From Cupriavidus sp. (GTDB lineage: Bacteria; Pseudomonadota; Gammaproteobacteria; Burkholderiales; Burkholderiaceae): DNA of 64,000 nt. This document shows, piece by piece, positions 34,286 through 42,926 of the stretch. The stretch spans positions 17,806 to 81,805 of the forward strand of contig JAPSLP010000026.1 in NCBI GenBank assembly GCA_031180665.1. Reading direction: 5' to 3'. The notes beneath the pieces are model-generated. The model ran no database searches. It was given only the letters and a program-made list of their open reading frames with translations, and had not been told where the DNA came from. A program made the position numbers and the translations under genes. Each line of letters begins with the position of its first letter. The first letter of the stretch is position 1.

Positions 34286-35149
34286 GTGCTAGTTGTTCTT
34301 GGCTATGTCGTCGTAGTGGCGGCGGTGCTTGGTGGATACGCCATGACTGGCGGCCACATGGGCGCGCTATATCAACCGGCAGAACTGGTGATCATTGGCG
34401 GCGCCGCGATCGGCGCCTTCATCAGCGCCAACAGCGGCAAGGCGATCAAGGCGACCTTGCGCGCGCTGCCGCAGCTGCTGCGCAGCAGCAAGTACAACAA
34501 GGCGCTGTACATGGAAGTGATGGCGCTGCTGTATGTGCTGCTGTCCAAGGCGCGCCGCGAGGGCATCCTGTTCCTCGAGAAGGAAATCGCCGATCCGGCT
34601 GCCAGCAGCGTCTTCAGCCAGTATCCGCGCATCCTCGCCGACCCGGCGATGATGGAATTCCTGACCGACTATCTGCGCATGATGGTCAACGGCAATATGA
34701 ATGCCTTCGAGATCGAGGCCCTGATGGACCACGAGATCGAGACCTTCAAGCACGAGGCCGAAGTGCCCGCCCACGCGCTGGCGCGGGTCGGCGACGCGCT
34801 GCCGGCTTTCGGCATCGTCGCCGCGGTGATGGGCGTGGTGCATGCGCTGGCCTCGGCCGATCTGCCGCCGTCCGTGCTGGGCGCGCTGATTGCGCATGCG
34901 ATGGTCGGCACCTTCCTGGGCATTCTGCTGGCTTACGGTTTCGTCTCCCCGCTGGCCTCGCGCGTCGAGCACCAGGTTGCCGAGACGGTCAAGATGTACC
35001 AGTGCATCAAGGTCACGCTGCTGGCTTCGCTCAACGGCTATGCGCCGCTGGTCGCGGTCGAGTTCGGCCGCAAGGTGCTGTACTCGAGCGAGCGTCCGTC
35101 GTTCCTGGAACTGGACGACCACGTGCGCGAAGTCAAGAGCCTGACGTAA
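34286..35149 (+). CDS. motA: Flagellar stator protein MotA
   Basis: A 287-residue proton-channel subunit of the flagellar motor. Four membrane segments are visible (about 1-20, 33-50, 165-190 and 200-220), and the cytoplasmic loop contains the charged rotor-contact region ([18 protein letters not shown]). The GTG at 34,286 with GGGGA upstream gives the normal length and opening [11 protein letters not shown]; the longer frame upstream is not conserved. It forms the stator with MotB, encoded 58 bases downstream. Confidence 0.95.
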   Translation: MLVVLGYVVVVAAVLGGYAMTGGHMGALYQPAELVIIGGAAIGAFISANSGKAIKATLRALPQLLRSSKYNKALYMEVMALLYVLLSKARREGILFLEKEIADPAASSVFSQYPRILADPAMMEFLTDYLRMMVNGNMNAFEIEALMDHEIETFKHEAEVPAHALARVGDALPAFGIVAAVMGVVHALASADLPPSVLGALIAHAMVGTFLGILLAYGFVSPLASRVEHQVAETVKMYQCIKVTLLASLNGYAPLVAVEFGRKVLYSSERPSFLELDDHVREVKSLT

Positions 35150-35207
35150 GCGCGCCGGGCAGCCAGTCCTCGAGCCAGTCCATTCGTCCGTCCACCGCAG
35201 GCCAAGC

Positions 35208-36158
35208 ATGACCGATCACGCGCGCCCTATCGTCGTCCGCCGCGCTGCCGCTCACGGCAAGCCGCACGGCAACCACAGCTGGAAGATCGCCTACGCCGAT
35301 TTCATGACGGCGATGATGGCCTTCTTCCTGGTGCTGTGGCTGCTGAGCACGTCGACGCCGAAGGACCTGGTGCAGGTGGCCGAGTATTTCCGCACGCCGC
35401 TGAAGGTGGCGATCGCGGGCGGACAGAAGGTCAGCGAGTCGCCGAGCGTGATTCCCGGCGGCGGCATCGATCCGGCCAGCAAGGACGGCGAAACCCGGCG
35501 CATGCGCCAAGACGATCCGCAATCGCTGCAGAAGCGCCGCGACCAGCTCGAGACCGAGCGCCTGCGCGCGCTCAAGCAGCGGCTCGAACAGCTGATCGAG
35601 AACAACCCGGTGCTGCGCCAGTTCCGTCCGCAGCTGCTGCTGGACATCACCAGCGAAGGGCTGCGCATCCAGATCCTCGATACGCAGAACCGGCCGATGT
35701 TCCGCACCGGCAAGGCGGTGGTCGAGCCGTATATGCGCGACATCCTGCGCGAGATCGGCCCGGTGCTCAACGAGATGCCGAACAAGGTCAGCCTGTCCGG
35801 CCATACCGATTCGTCCAACTACATGAATGGCGAGCGTACCTACTCCAACTGGGAGCTGTCGGCCGATCGCGCCAATGCCTCGCGCCAGGAGCTGATCGCC
35901 GGCGGCATGCAGGAGGGCAAGGTACTGCGCGTGCTCGGCCTGGCCGCCACCATGCCGCTGGACAAGAACGATCCGCTGGCCCCGGTCAACCGCCGCATCA
36001 GCATCGTGGTGCTGAACCAGCGCGCCCAAGCCCGCTTCGAGGCGGAGAACGCCAGCGCGGCCGACGTCGCGGTGCGCGCCAAGGCAGGGGAATCGGCGCA
36101 GGCGCTGCAACAGGGCATGGAAGAGGCGACGGGGGAATCGGCGGCCAGGGTGCAGTAG
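35208..36158 (+). CDS. motB: Flagellar stator protein MotB
   Basis: A 316-residue stator subunit that anchors to peptidoglycan and carries the essential proton-binding Asp31 in [20 protein letters not shown], the single membrane segment (about 28-48). A plug/linker region follows, then an OmpA-like peptidoglycan-binding domain (about 135-275) with [10 protein letters not shown] and [14 protein letters not shown]. The N-terminal opening [20 protein letters not shown] is typical. It is downstream of motA in the same operon. Confidence 0.95.
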   Translation: MTDHARPIVVRRAAAHGKPHGNHSWKIAYADFMTAMMAFFLVLWLLSTSTPKDLVQVAEYFRTPLKVAIAGGQKVSESPSVIPGGGIDPASKDGETRRMRQDDPQSLQKRRDQLETERLRALKQRLEQLIENNPVLRQFRPQLLLDITSEGLRIQILDTQNRPMFRTGKAVVEPYMRDILREIGPVLNEMPNKVSLSGHTDSSNYMNGERTYSNWELSADRANASRQELIAGGMQEGKVLRVLGLAATMPLDKNDPLAPVNRRISIVVLNQRAQARFEAENASAADVAVRAKAGESAQALQQGMEEATGESAARVQ

Positions 36159-36198
36159 AGAAAGGAAGAATGCCGGCACTTAAATCAGTAACAAAATT

Positions 36199-36225
36199 TA
36201 ATAAGACCGTCGGCGAGGTCGATAA
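36199..36225 (+). promoter_or_regulatory. Candidate sigma-28 (FliA) promoter of cheA
   Basis: TAAT, exactly 15 bases, then GTCGATAA, compared with the FliA consensus TAAA-N15-GCCGATAA (one mismatch in each element). It lies in the AT-richer 115-base gap between motB and cheA. FliA itself is encoded at 54,957. Confidence 0.5.
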
Positions 36226-36273
36226 CCAGCTGGTAACGGCTCAATGCTTAGCAATCAGTGATTCAGGACGGTC

Positions 36274-38322
36274 ATGTCTGTCGATATCGATATCACGCAG
36301 TTCTACCAGACCTTCTTCGAGGAAGCGGAAGAGCTGCTCGTTGAAATGGAGCAGTTGCTGCTCGGCCTCGACATCGAGGCGCCCGACGCGGAAGACCTCA
36401 ATGCGATCTTCCGCGCGGCGCATTCGATCAAGGGCGGCGCGGCGACCTTCGGCTTCAGCGCGCTGACCGAGACCACCCACCTGCTCGAGAATCTGCTGGA
36501 CCGCACGCGCCGGCGGGAACTGGCGTTGTCCAGGGCCATCATCGATACCTTTCTGGAAACCAAGGACGTGTTGCAAGACCAGCTCAACGCCTATCGCAAC
36601 GGCACCGAACCCGATCCGCAGACCCTTGCGCGCATCTGTGCGGTGCTGCAGCAGCTGGCCTACGAGACCAGCGGCGAGGCGCCGGCCCCGGCCCCCGCTC
36701 CGGCCGCCCCGGCCGCCCCCGTGCCCGCGCCCGCTGCGGCGGCCGTGCCCGCGGGCGGTGCGCTGAAGGTGCGCCTGCTCAACGTGTCGAAGGAAGACCA
36801 GGCGCTGCTGCGCGAGGAGCTCGGCAACCTCGGCGAGATCCTGGGCGAGACGCAGGGCGAGAGCGAGCTGGCGATCGAGCTGGCGACGCAATGCAGCCCC
36901 GACGACATCGTCGCGGTCTGCTGCTTCGTGATCGATGGCGAGCAGATCGTGATCGAGCCTGCCAGCGGCGCCGCCCCGGCGGCGCCGACCGGTGCGCCCG
37001 CCCTGACCGCCGTGACCGAAACCGTGACGGCGGACGCGCCCGCAGCGGCGCCCGCCCCTGCGGTCCCCGCACCGGCCGCGGGCACCGCCGCCAAGGACAA
37101 GGAGCGCGCCAAGGCCAGCGCCGCCGCAGCCCATCAGGAATCGGGCTCGATCCGCGTGCCCACCGAGAAAGTCGACCAGATCATCAATCTGGTCGGCGAA
37201 CTGGTGATCACGCAGTCGATGCTGGCGCAGACCGCCTCGTCGCTCGACCCGGTGCTGTTCGACCGCCTGTTCTCCGGCATGGGCCAGCTCGAGCGCAATG
37301 CGCGCGACCTGCAGGAAGCGGTGATGTCGATCCGCATGATGCCGATGGACTATGTGTTCTCGCGCTTCCCGCGCCTGGTGCGCGACCTGGCCGCCAAGCT
37401 CGGCAAGCAGATCGACCTGGTGACCTTCGGCAAGGCCACCGAACTGGACAAGAGCCTGATCGAGCGGATCATCGATCCGCTGACCCACCTGGTGCGCAAC
37501 AGCCTGGACCACGGCATCGAGACGCCCGACAAGCGCGTGGCCGCCGGCAAGGATCCGACCGGGCAGCTGATCCTGTCGGCGCAGCACCACGGCGGCAACA
37601 TCGTGATCGAGGTCAGCGACGACGGCGGCGGCCTGCGCCGCGACAAGATCCTCGCCAAGGCGATGCAGAACGGCCTGCCGGTGTCCGAGAGCATGAGCGA
37701 CGAGGAAGTGTGGCAGCTGATCTTCGCGCCGGGCTTCTCCACCGCCGAGGCCGTCACCGACCTGTCGGGCCGCGGCGTCGGCATGGACGTGGTCAAGCGC
37801 AACATCCAGGAGATGGGCGGCCACGTCGAGATCAGCTCGCGCCCCGGCAACGGCACCACCACCCGCATCGTGCTGCCGCTGACGCTGGCGATCCTCGACG
37901 GCATGTCGGTCAAGGTCGGCGAGGAGACCTTCATCCTGCCGCTGAACTGCGTGATGGAGTCGCTGCAGCCCAAGGCCGACGATGTGCGCACCGCCGCCAA
38001 TACCGAGCGGGTGATGCACGTGCGCGGCGAATACCTGCCGCTGCTGGAACTGCATCGCGTCTTCAACGTCCAGTACGCCGTACAGGAGCCGACCCAGGGC
38101 ATCGCCATCATCCTGCAGGCCGAGGGCAAGCGCTTCGCGCTGCTGGTGGACCAGCTGATCGGCCAGCACCAGGTCGTGCTCAAGAACCTGGAGACCAACT
38201 ACCGCAAGGTGCCCGGCATTTCGGCCGCGACCATCCTGGGCGACGGCAGCGTGGCGCTGATCGTGGATGTCGCGGCGCTGCAGCGCACCGGCGTGCGGCG
38301 GCAAGAACCGGTGCTGGCGTAA
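36274..38322 (+). CDS. cheA: Chemotaxis histidine kinase CheA
   Basis: A 682-residue kinase that phosphorylates CheY and CheB. P1 Hpt domain with His50 in AAHSIKGGAATFGF; a Pro/Ala-rich linker (about 130-165); P2 (about 168-235); a second Ala/Pro linker; P3 dimerisation (LVGELVITQSMLAQTASSL); P4 ATPase with HLVRNSLDHGIE, DDGGGL and GRGVGMDVVKRNI; and the P5 CheW-like domain (about 540-675). All catalytic boxes are intact. AGGAC precedes the ATG. A palindromic repeat separates it from the following cheW. Confidence 0.97.
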   Translation: MSVDIDITQFYQTFFEEAEELLVEMEQLLLGLDIEAPDAEDLNAIFRAAHSIKGGAATFGFSALTETTHLLENLLDRTRRRELALSRAIIDTFLETKDVLQDQLNAYRNGTEPDPQTLARICAVLQQLAYETSGEAPAPAPAPAAPAAPVPAPAAAAVPAGGALKVRLLNVSKEDQALLREELGNLGEILGETQGESELAIELATQCSPDDIVAVCCFVIDGEQIVIEPASGAAPAAPTGAPALTAVTETVTADAPAAAPAPAVPAPAAGTAAKDKERAKASAAAAHQESGSIRVPTEKVDQIINLVGELVITQSMLAQTASSLDPVLFDRLFSGMGQLERNARDLQEAVMSIRMMPMDYVFSRFPRLVRDLAAKLGKQIDLVTFGKATELDKSLIERIIDPLTHLVRNSLDHGIETPDKRVAAGKDPTGQLILSAQHHGGNIVIEVSDDGGGLRRDKILAKAMQNGLPVSESMSDEEVWQLIFAPGFSTAEAVTDLSGRGVGMDVVKRNIQEMGGHVEISSRPGNGTTTRIVLPLTLAILDGMSVKVGEETFILPLNCVMESLQPKADDVRTAANTERVMHVRGEYLPLLELHRVFNVQYAVQEPTQGIAIILQAEGKRFALLVDQLIGQHQVVLKNLETNYRKVPGISAATILGDGSVALIVDVAALQRTGVRRQEPVLA

Positions 38323-38341
38323 CGACAAACGGGTACCAATA

Positions 38342-38425
38342 CCGTCGTCCCCGCGAAAGCGGGGACCCGGCGACTCGACGCACACCGCAAGAAGGACGCT
38401 GGGGCCCCGCATGCGCGGAGACGAC
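38342..38425. repeat. Dispersed palindromic repeat, copy 4 of 4, inside the che operon
   Basis: CCGTCGTCCCCGCGAAAGCG at the left and a GGCCCCGCATGCGCGG-type hairpin at the right. It fills most of the 129-base gap between cheA and cheW. In mRNA it would form strong hairpins that could attenuate or process the che transcript. Confidence 0.8.
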
Positions 38426-38451
38426 ACGGAAGCAATAAGGAGCAACACATC

Positions 38452-38946
38452 ATGGCCGGCATCGGACATAGCGACACCCCCGGAAGCGAGGCGGCGGGCC
38501 AGGAGTTCCTGGTGTTCACGCTCGGCTCCGAGGAATACGGCATCGACATCCTGAAGGTGCAGGAGATCCGCAGCTACGACGGCGTGACGCGGATCGCCAA
38601 CGCGCCGGACTTCATCAAGGGCGTCACCAACCTGCGCGGCGTGATCGTGCCGATCGTCGACCTGCGCATGAAGTTCCGCCTGGGCAACGTCAAGTACGAC
38701 CACCAGACCGTCGTCATCATCCTGAACATCGCCGGCCGTGTGGTCGGCATCGTGGTCGATGGCGTGTCCGACGTGCTGACGCTGACGGGCGAGGCCATCA
38801 AGCCGGCGCCGGAGTTCGGTGTGTCGGTGTCGACCGAGCATCTGACCGGCCTGGCGACCGTCGAAGGCCGCATGCTGATCCTGCTCGACATCGAACGGAT
38901 GATGACCAGTCCCGAGATGGAGCTGATCGAGGGCGAAACCGCCTGA
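38452..38946 (+). CDS. cheW: Chemotaxis coupling protein CheW (second copy)
   Basis: A 164-residue CheW in the main che operon. Diagnostic segments [36 protein letters not shown] and [12 protein letters not shown] are present. SD GGAG lies about 12 bases before the ATG. It closely resembles the copy at 27,780, differing mostly at the ends and in the [10 protein letters not shown] loop. It couples CheA to receptors at the cell pole. The intergenic palindromic repeat upstream may lower its expression relative to cheA (inference). Confidence 0.95.
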   Translation: MAGIGHSDTPGSEAAGQEFLVFTLGSEEYGIDILKVQEIRSYDGVTRIANAPDFIKGVTNLRGVIVPIVDLRMKFRLGNVKYDHQTVVIILNIAGRVVGIVVDGVSDVLTLTGEAIKPAPEFGVSVSTEHLTGLATVEGRMLILLDIERMMTSPEMELIEGETA

Positions 38947-39050
38947 GCGGGCGCGGGCCGCACCCGGCCCGCCGCTCGCGCTCGCCAGCCCTTCGCTCGA
39001 TCGCCACCCCGTTTTCACCTGTCCCCACCCTCGTCGATCCACCCGCAGAC

Positions 39051-39950
39051 ATGACGCCGCATCGAACCCCCGCTCCCCGCGCCGCGGCCCCGGCCATGCC
39101 GCCCGCCGCCCTGCGGGACGACGCGCGCGACTTCCTGCTGACCGACCGCGACTTCGACAAGGTACGCGCGCTGATCCACCGCCGCGCCGGCATTTCGCTG
39201 GGCGCGCAGAAGCGCGAGATGGTCTACAGCCGGCTGGCGCGCCGCCTGCGCGCGCTGCAGCTGAGCGACTTCGCCAGCTACCTGGCGCTGCTCGAGGCCG
39301 ACGAGTACTCCGGGGAGTGGGAGTTCTTCACCAACGCGCTGACCACCAACCTGACCTCGTTCTTCCGCGAGGCGCACCACTTCCCACTGCTGGCCGAACA
39401 TGCGAAACGGATCGGCCGGCCGTATTCGGTCTGGTGCGCCGCCGCGTCGACCGGCGAGGAACCGTATTCGATCGCGATCACGCTGGCCGAGGCGCTCGGC
39501 GAGCGCGCCGCGACCGTGCTGGCCACCGATATCGACACGCAGGTCCTGGCCAAGGCGCGAACCGGCGTCTATTCGGCCGACCAGGTGGCGCGGCTGTCGC
39601 AGGAACGGCTCAAGCGCTTCTTCCTGAAAGGCACCGGGCAGCGTGCCGGCCAGGTCAAGGTCAAGCCCGAGCTCGCCGCGACGATCGCGTTCGAGCCGCT
39701 GAACCTGCTGGCGCCCGACTGGGGCATCCGCGAGCGCTTCGATGCGATCTTCTGCCGCAACGTGATGATCTACTTCGACAAGCCGACCCAGGGCCGCATC
39801 CTGGAGCGCTTCGTGCCGCTGCTCAAGCCGCATGGCCTGCTGTTCGCCGGCCATTCGGAGAACTTTTCCTACGTGACGCGCGCCTTCCAGCTGCGCGGGC
39901 AGACCGTCTACGAACTGGCGCCGGGCGCTGCCAGGGCCGGAGCCGCCTGA
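39051..39950 (+). CDS. cheR: Chemoreceptor methyltransferase CheR
   Basis: A 299-residue S-adenosylmethionine-dependent enzyme that methylates receptor glutamates. The helical N-domain (about 25-95) has [17 protein letters not shown]. The catalytic domain has the SAM loop [25 protein letters not shown] and CRNVMIYFD. The N-terminal 20 residues are Pro/Ala-rich and may be mistranslated; a second Met at residue 16 is possible, as no SD decides. The stop overlaps the cheD start (TGATG), implying coupled translation. Confidence 0.95.
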   Translation: MTPHRTPAPRAAAPAMPPAALRDDARDFLLTDRDFDKVRALIHRRAGISLGAQKREMVYSRLARRLRALQLSDFASYLALLEADEYSGEWEFFTNALTTNLTSFFREAHHFPLLAEHAKRIGRPYSVWCAAASTGEEPYSIAITLAEALGERAATVLATDIDTQVLAKARTGVYSADQVARLSQERLKRFFLKGTGQRAGQVKVKPELAATIAFEPLNLLAPDWGIRERFDAIFCRNVMIYFDKPTQGRILERFVPLLKPHGLLFAGHSENFSYVTRAFQLRGQTVYELAPGAARAGAA

Positions 39951-40597
39951 TGCAGACGCCGCAGCTGCCGGAGGCGATCGCCACCCGCACCTACTTCGAC
40001 CGAGAGTTCGGCAAGCAGGCCATCAAGCTGCTGCCCAACGAGTACTACGTCACGCGCGACGACGTGGTGCTGACCACGGTGCTCGGCTCGTGCGTCGCCG
40101 CCTGCATCCGCGACGAGAAGGCCGGCGTCGGCGGCATGAACCACTTCATGCTGCCGGACGACGAGAACGCCGGCCCCGACCGCGTGCTGTCCGCGTCCAT
40201 GCGCTACGGCTGCTATGCGCTCGAGGTGCTGATCAACGAGCTGCTGAAGATGGGTGCGCGCCGCGAGCGGCTCGAAGCCAAGGTCTTCGGCGGTGGCGCG
40301 GTGCTGGCCAACATGACCACGCTGAACATCGGCGACCGCAATGCCGAGTTCGTGCTGCGCTATCTGAAGACCGAGGAGATCCGGGTCGCAGCGCAGGACC
40401 TGCGCGGACCGCATGCGCGCCGGGTCAGCTATTTCCCGCAGACGGGCCTGGCGCTGGTGCGCCGGCTGACGCGGCAGGACGACCAGGCGGTCGTCGAACG
40501 CAGCGAACGCGCGCTGGCGCGCGCGATTTCCGCGACGCCGGTACGCGGCGGCGTCGAGCTGTTCGGGCGGCGCGGCGCCGCTCCCACCGTTTCCTGA
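39950..40597 (+). CDS. cheD: Chemoreceptor glutamine deamidase CheD
   Basis: A 215-residue CheD that deamidates receptor glutamines. The active-site Cys/His pair is visible in [20 protein letters not shown] and GMNHFMLPD, with a Thr further on. [20 protein letters not shown] is the other conserved block. The opening [20 protein letters not shown] is typical for beta-proteobacteria. The ATG shares one base with the cheR stop. GGAG lies upstream within cheR. Confidence 0.95.
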   Translation: MQTPQLPEAIATRTYFDREFGKQAIKLLPNEYYVTRDDVVLTTVLGSCVAACIRDEKAGVGGMNHFMLPDDENAGPDRVLSASMRYGCYALEVLINELLKMGARRERLEAKVFGGGAVLANMTTLNIGDRNAEFVLRYLKTEEIRVAAQDLRGPHARRVSYFPQTGLALVRRLTRQDDQAVVERSERALARAISATPVRGGVELFGRRGAAPTVS

Positions 40598-40619
40598 ATC
40601 CGAAGGACCCGCTTTCGAC

Positions 40620-41696
40620 ATGACCGCCGCCGCCAAGATCAAGGTGCTCTGCGTGGACGATTCCGCGCTGATCCGCAGCCTGATGACGGAGATCATCAAC
40701 AGCCAGCCGGACATGGAAGTGGTCGGCACCGCGCCGGACCCGCTGGTCGCGCGCGAGCTGATCAAGCGCCTGAATCCCGATGTGCTGACGCTGGACGTCG
40801 AAATGCCGCGCATGGACGGCCTCGATTTCCTCGAGCGGCTGATGCGGCTGCGGCCGATGCCGGTGCTGATGGTGTCGTCGCTGACCGAGCGCGGGTCGGA
40901 GATCACGATGCGCGCGCTGGAACTGGGCGCGGTCGACTTCATCACCAAGCCCAAGCTCGGCATCCGCGACGGCCTGCTCGAATACACCGACACCATCGCC
41001 GACAAGCTGCGCGCCGCCTCGCGGGCGCGCCTGCGGCCCGCGGCATCGCCCAATGCCCCGCCGGCGGAACCGGCGCCGATGCTGCGCACGCCGCTGCTGT
41101 CGACCGAGAAGCTGATCATCGTCGGTGCGTCCACCGGCGGCACCGAGGCCATCAAGGAATTCCTGATGCCGCTGCCGCCCGATGCGCCCGCGGTGCTGAT
41201 CGTCCAGCATATGCCGGCCGGCTTTACGCGCTCGTTCGCGCAGCGGCTCGATGGCCTGTGCCGCATCAAGGTCAAGGAGGCCGAGCATGGCGAACGCGTG
41301 CTGCCGGGCTACGCCTATATCGCGCCGGGCGATCAGCATCTGCTGCTGGCGCGCAGCGGCGCGAACTATGTCGCGCACCTGTCGCAGGAGCCGCCGGTCA
41401 ACCGGCATCGGCCGTCGGTCGACGTGCTGTTCGACTCGGCCGCCGTGCATGCCGGCAAGAACGCCATCGGCGTGATCCTGACCGGCATGGGCCGCGACGG
41501 CGCGCGCGGCATGCTGCGGATGCGCGAGGCCGGTGCCTACAACCTGGCGCAGGACGAGCAGAGCTGCATCGTGTTCGGCATGCCGAAGGAGGCGATCGCC
41601 GCCGGCGGCGCGCACGAGGTGGTGCCGCTGGCGGCGATGAGCCAGCGCGTGATGGCGCGGCTGGCCACATTCGGCACACGCGCGCAGCGAGTTTGA
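40620..41696 (+). CDS. cheB: Chemotaxis methylesterase/response regulator CheB
   Basis: A 358-residue phosphorylation-activated receptor demethylase. The receiver domain (about 7-125) has [11 protein letters not shown] and phospho-acceptor Asp in [15 protein letters not shown]. The methylesterase domain (about 155-350) holds the catalytic triad: Ser in [12 protein letters not shown], His in [10 protein letters not shown] and Asp in [11 protein letters not shown]. It is phosphorylated by CheA and opposes CheR. AAGGA lies upstream of the ATG. Confidence 0.96.
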   Translation: MTAAAKIKVLCVDDSALIRSLMTEIINSQPDMEVVGTAPDPLVARELIKRLNPDVLTLDVEMPRMDGLDFLERLMRLRPMPVLMVSSLTERGSEITMRALELGAVDFITKPKLGIRDGLLEYTDTIADKLRAASRARLRPAASPNAPPAEPAPMLRTPLLSTEKLIIVGASTGGTEAIKEFLMPLPPDAPAVLIVQHMPAGFTRSFAQRLDGLCRIKVKEAEHGERVLPGYAYIAPGDQHLLLARSGANYVAHLSQEPPVNRHRPSVDVLFDSAAVHAGKNAIGVILTGMGRDGARGMLRMREAGAYNLAQDEQSCIVFGMPKEAIAAGGAHEVVPLAAMSQRVMARLATFGTRAQRV

Positions 41697-41776
41697 CAAC
41701 ACGCGGACGCGGCGCGCTTGCCTGCGCGGCGCGTCCGGATAGACGCAATCATCCACAACCGTACTGGAGCCGTAGA

Positions 41777-42172
41777 GTGGACAAGAACATGAAGATCCTG
41801 GTGGTCGACGACTTCCCGACCATGCGCCGCATCATCCGCAACCTGCTCAAGGAGCTAGGTTTCGCCAACGTCGAGGAAGCCGAAGACGGCGCCGCCGGCC
41901 TGGAGAAGGTCAAGGACGGCAGCTTCCAGTTCGTGGTCTCGGACTGGAACATGCCCAACATGGACGGGCTGACCATGCTGCAGGGCATTCGCGCCGATCC
42001 CGCGATCGCCAAGACGCCGGTGCTGATGGTGACGGCCGAGGCCAAGAAGGAAAACATCATCGCGGCGGCCCAGGCCGGCGCCAATGGCTATGTGGTCAAG
42101 CCGTTCACCGCGGCGACGCTGGACGAGAAGATCACCAAGATCTTCGAGAAGATCGCCAAGGAAGGGGCTTGA
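41777..42172 (+). CDS. cheY: Chemotaxis response regulator CheY
   Basis: A 131-residue receiver that binds the flagellar switch when phosphorylated. [19 protein letters not shown] is the classic opening, the phospho-acceptor Asp is in [13 protein letters not shown], Thr in [10 protein letters not shown] and Lys in [16 protein letters not shown] at 41,777 with GGAG 7 bases upstream is the better start; the ATG at 41,789 is too far from it. It is followed 10 bases later by its phosphatase gene, cheZ. Confidence 0.96.
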   Translation: MDKNMKILVVDDFPTMRRIIRNLLKELGFANVEEAEDGAAGLEKVKDGSFQFVVSDWNMPNMDGLTMLQGIRADPAIAKTPVLMVTAEAKKENIIAAAQAGANGYVVKPFTAATLDEKITKIFEKIAKEGA

Positions 42173-42182
42173 GGCAGCCGCT

Positions 42183-42821
42183 ATGTCCACCACGTCGACT
42201 ATCAATATCGAGTCCGCCGAGCAGATCATCCAGCGCATCGGCAGCCTGACGCGCATGCTGCGCGACAGCATGCGCGAGCTGGGCCTGGACAAGGAGATCG
42301 AGCGCGCGGCGCAGGCGATTCCCGACGCGCGCGACCGTCTGAGCTACATCGCCAACATGACCGAGAAGGCGGCCGAGCGCACGCTGAACGCGGTCGAGCT
42401 GGCGCAGCCGATCCAGGCCAACCTGGAGAAGCAGGCGGAGGCGCTCGACAAGCGCTGGGAGGACTGGTTTGCGCGGCCGGTCGAGCTGGCCGATGCGCGC
42501 GAGCTGGTGCTCGATACGCGTGCCTTCCTGACCGAGGTGCCGACGCAGGCCCGCGCCACCGGCAGCCAACTGCTCGAAATCATGATGGCGCAGGACTTCC
42601 AGGATCTGACCGGCCAAGTCATCAAGAAGATGATGGACATGATCCAGACGCTGGAGCAGGAACTGCTGCAGATGCTGATCGACAATGTCCCGGCCGAGCG
42701 CCGCGTCGAAGCCACCCCGGCGACGCTGCTCAATGGTCCGCAGGTCAAGCCGGAGGGCAAGGCCGACGTCGTCGCGGATCAGTCGCAGGTGGACGATCTG
42801 CTGGCGAGCCTGGGGTTCTGA
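42183..42821 (+). CDS. cheZ: CheY-P phosphatase CheZ
   Basis: A 212-residue helical phosphatase ending the che operon. The long central helices include [20 protein letters not shown] with the catalytic Gln of the CheZ signature. The far C-terminus, [13 protein letters not shown], is the CheY-binding helix. GAGG lies upstream of the ATG. The gene converges with the F-box-like gene 105 bases downstream; no strong terminator separates them. Confidence 0.95.
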   Translation: MSTTSTINIESAEQIIQRIGSLTRMLRDSMRELGLDKEIERAAQAIPDARDRLSYIANMTEKAAERTLNAVELAQPIQANLEKQAEALDKRWEDWFARPVELADARELVLDTRAFLTEVPTQARATGSQLLEIMMAQDFQDLTGQVIKKMMDMIQTLEQELLQMLIDNVPAERRVEATPATLLNGPQVKPEGKADVVADQSQVDDLLASLGF

Positions 42822-42926
42822 GCCAGGCGAAACCGGTTCCGCGCGCACGGCCCGATATGTTGCAGGCCCCGGTCTGCCGGCATGACCGGCTGGCCGGCTC
42901 CCCCACCGGCCATGGCAACGCTTGCA

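Noticed and set aside
36170..36466. Possible small gene starting at an ATG with a good AAGGAAG signal just after motB
   Set aside because: After about 33 codons it runs out of frame through cheA and becomes Ser/Arg-rich shadow. The region is better explained as a promoter gap, though a short translated leader cannot be excluded.
36241..39042. Long minus-strand frame across cheA and cheW
   Set aside because: Antisense of well-conserved chemotaxis genes; composition is His/Gln/Arg/Gly-rich and meaningless.
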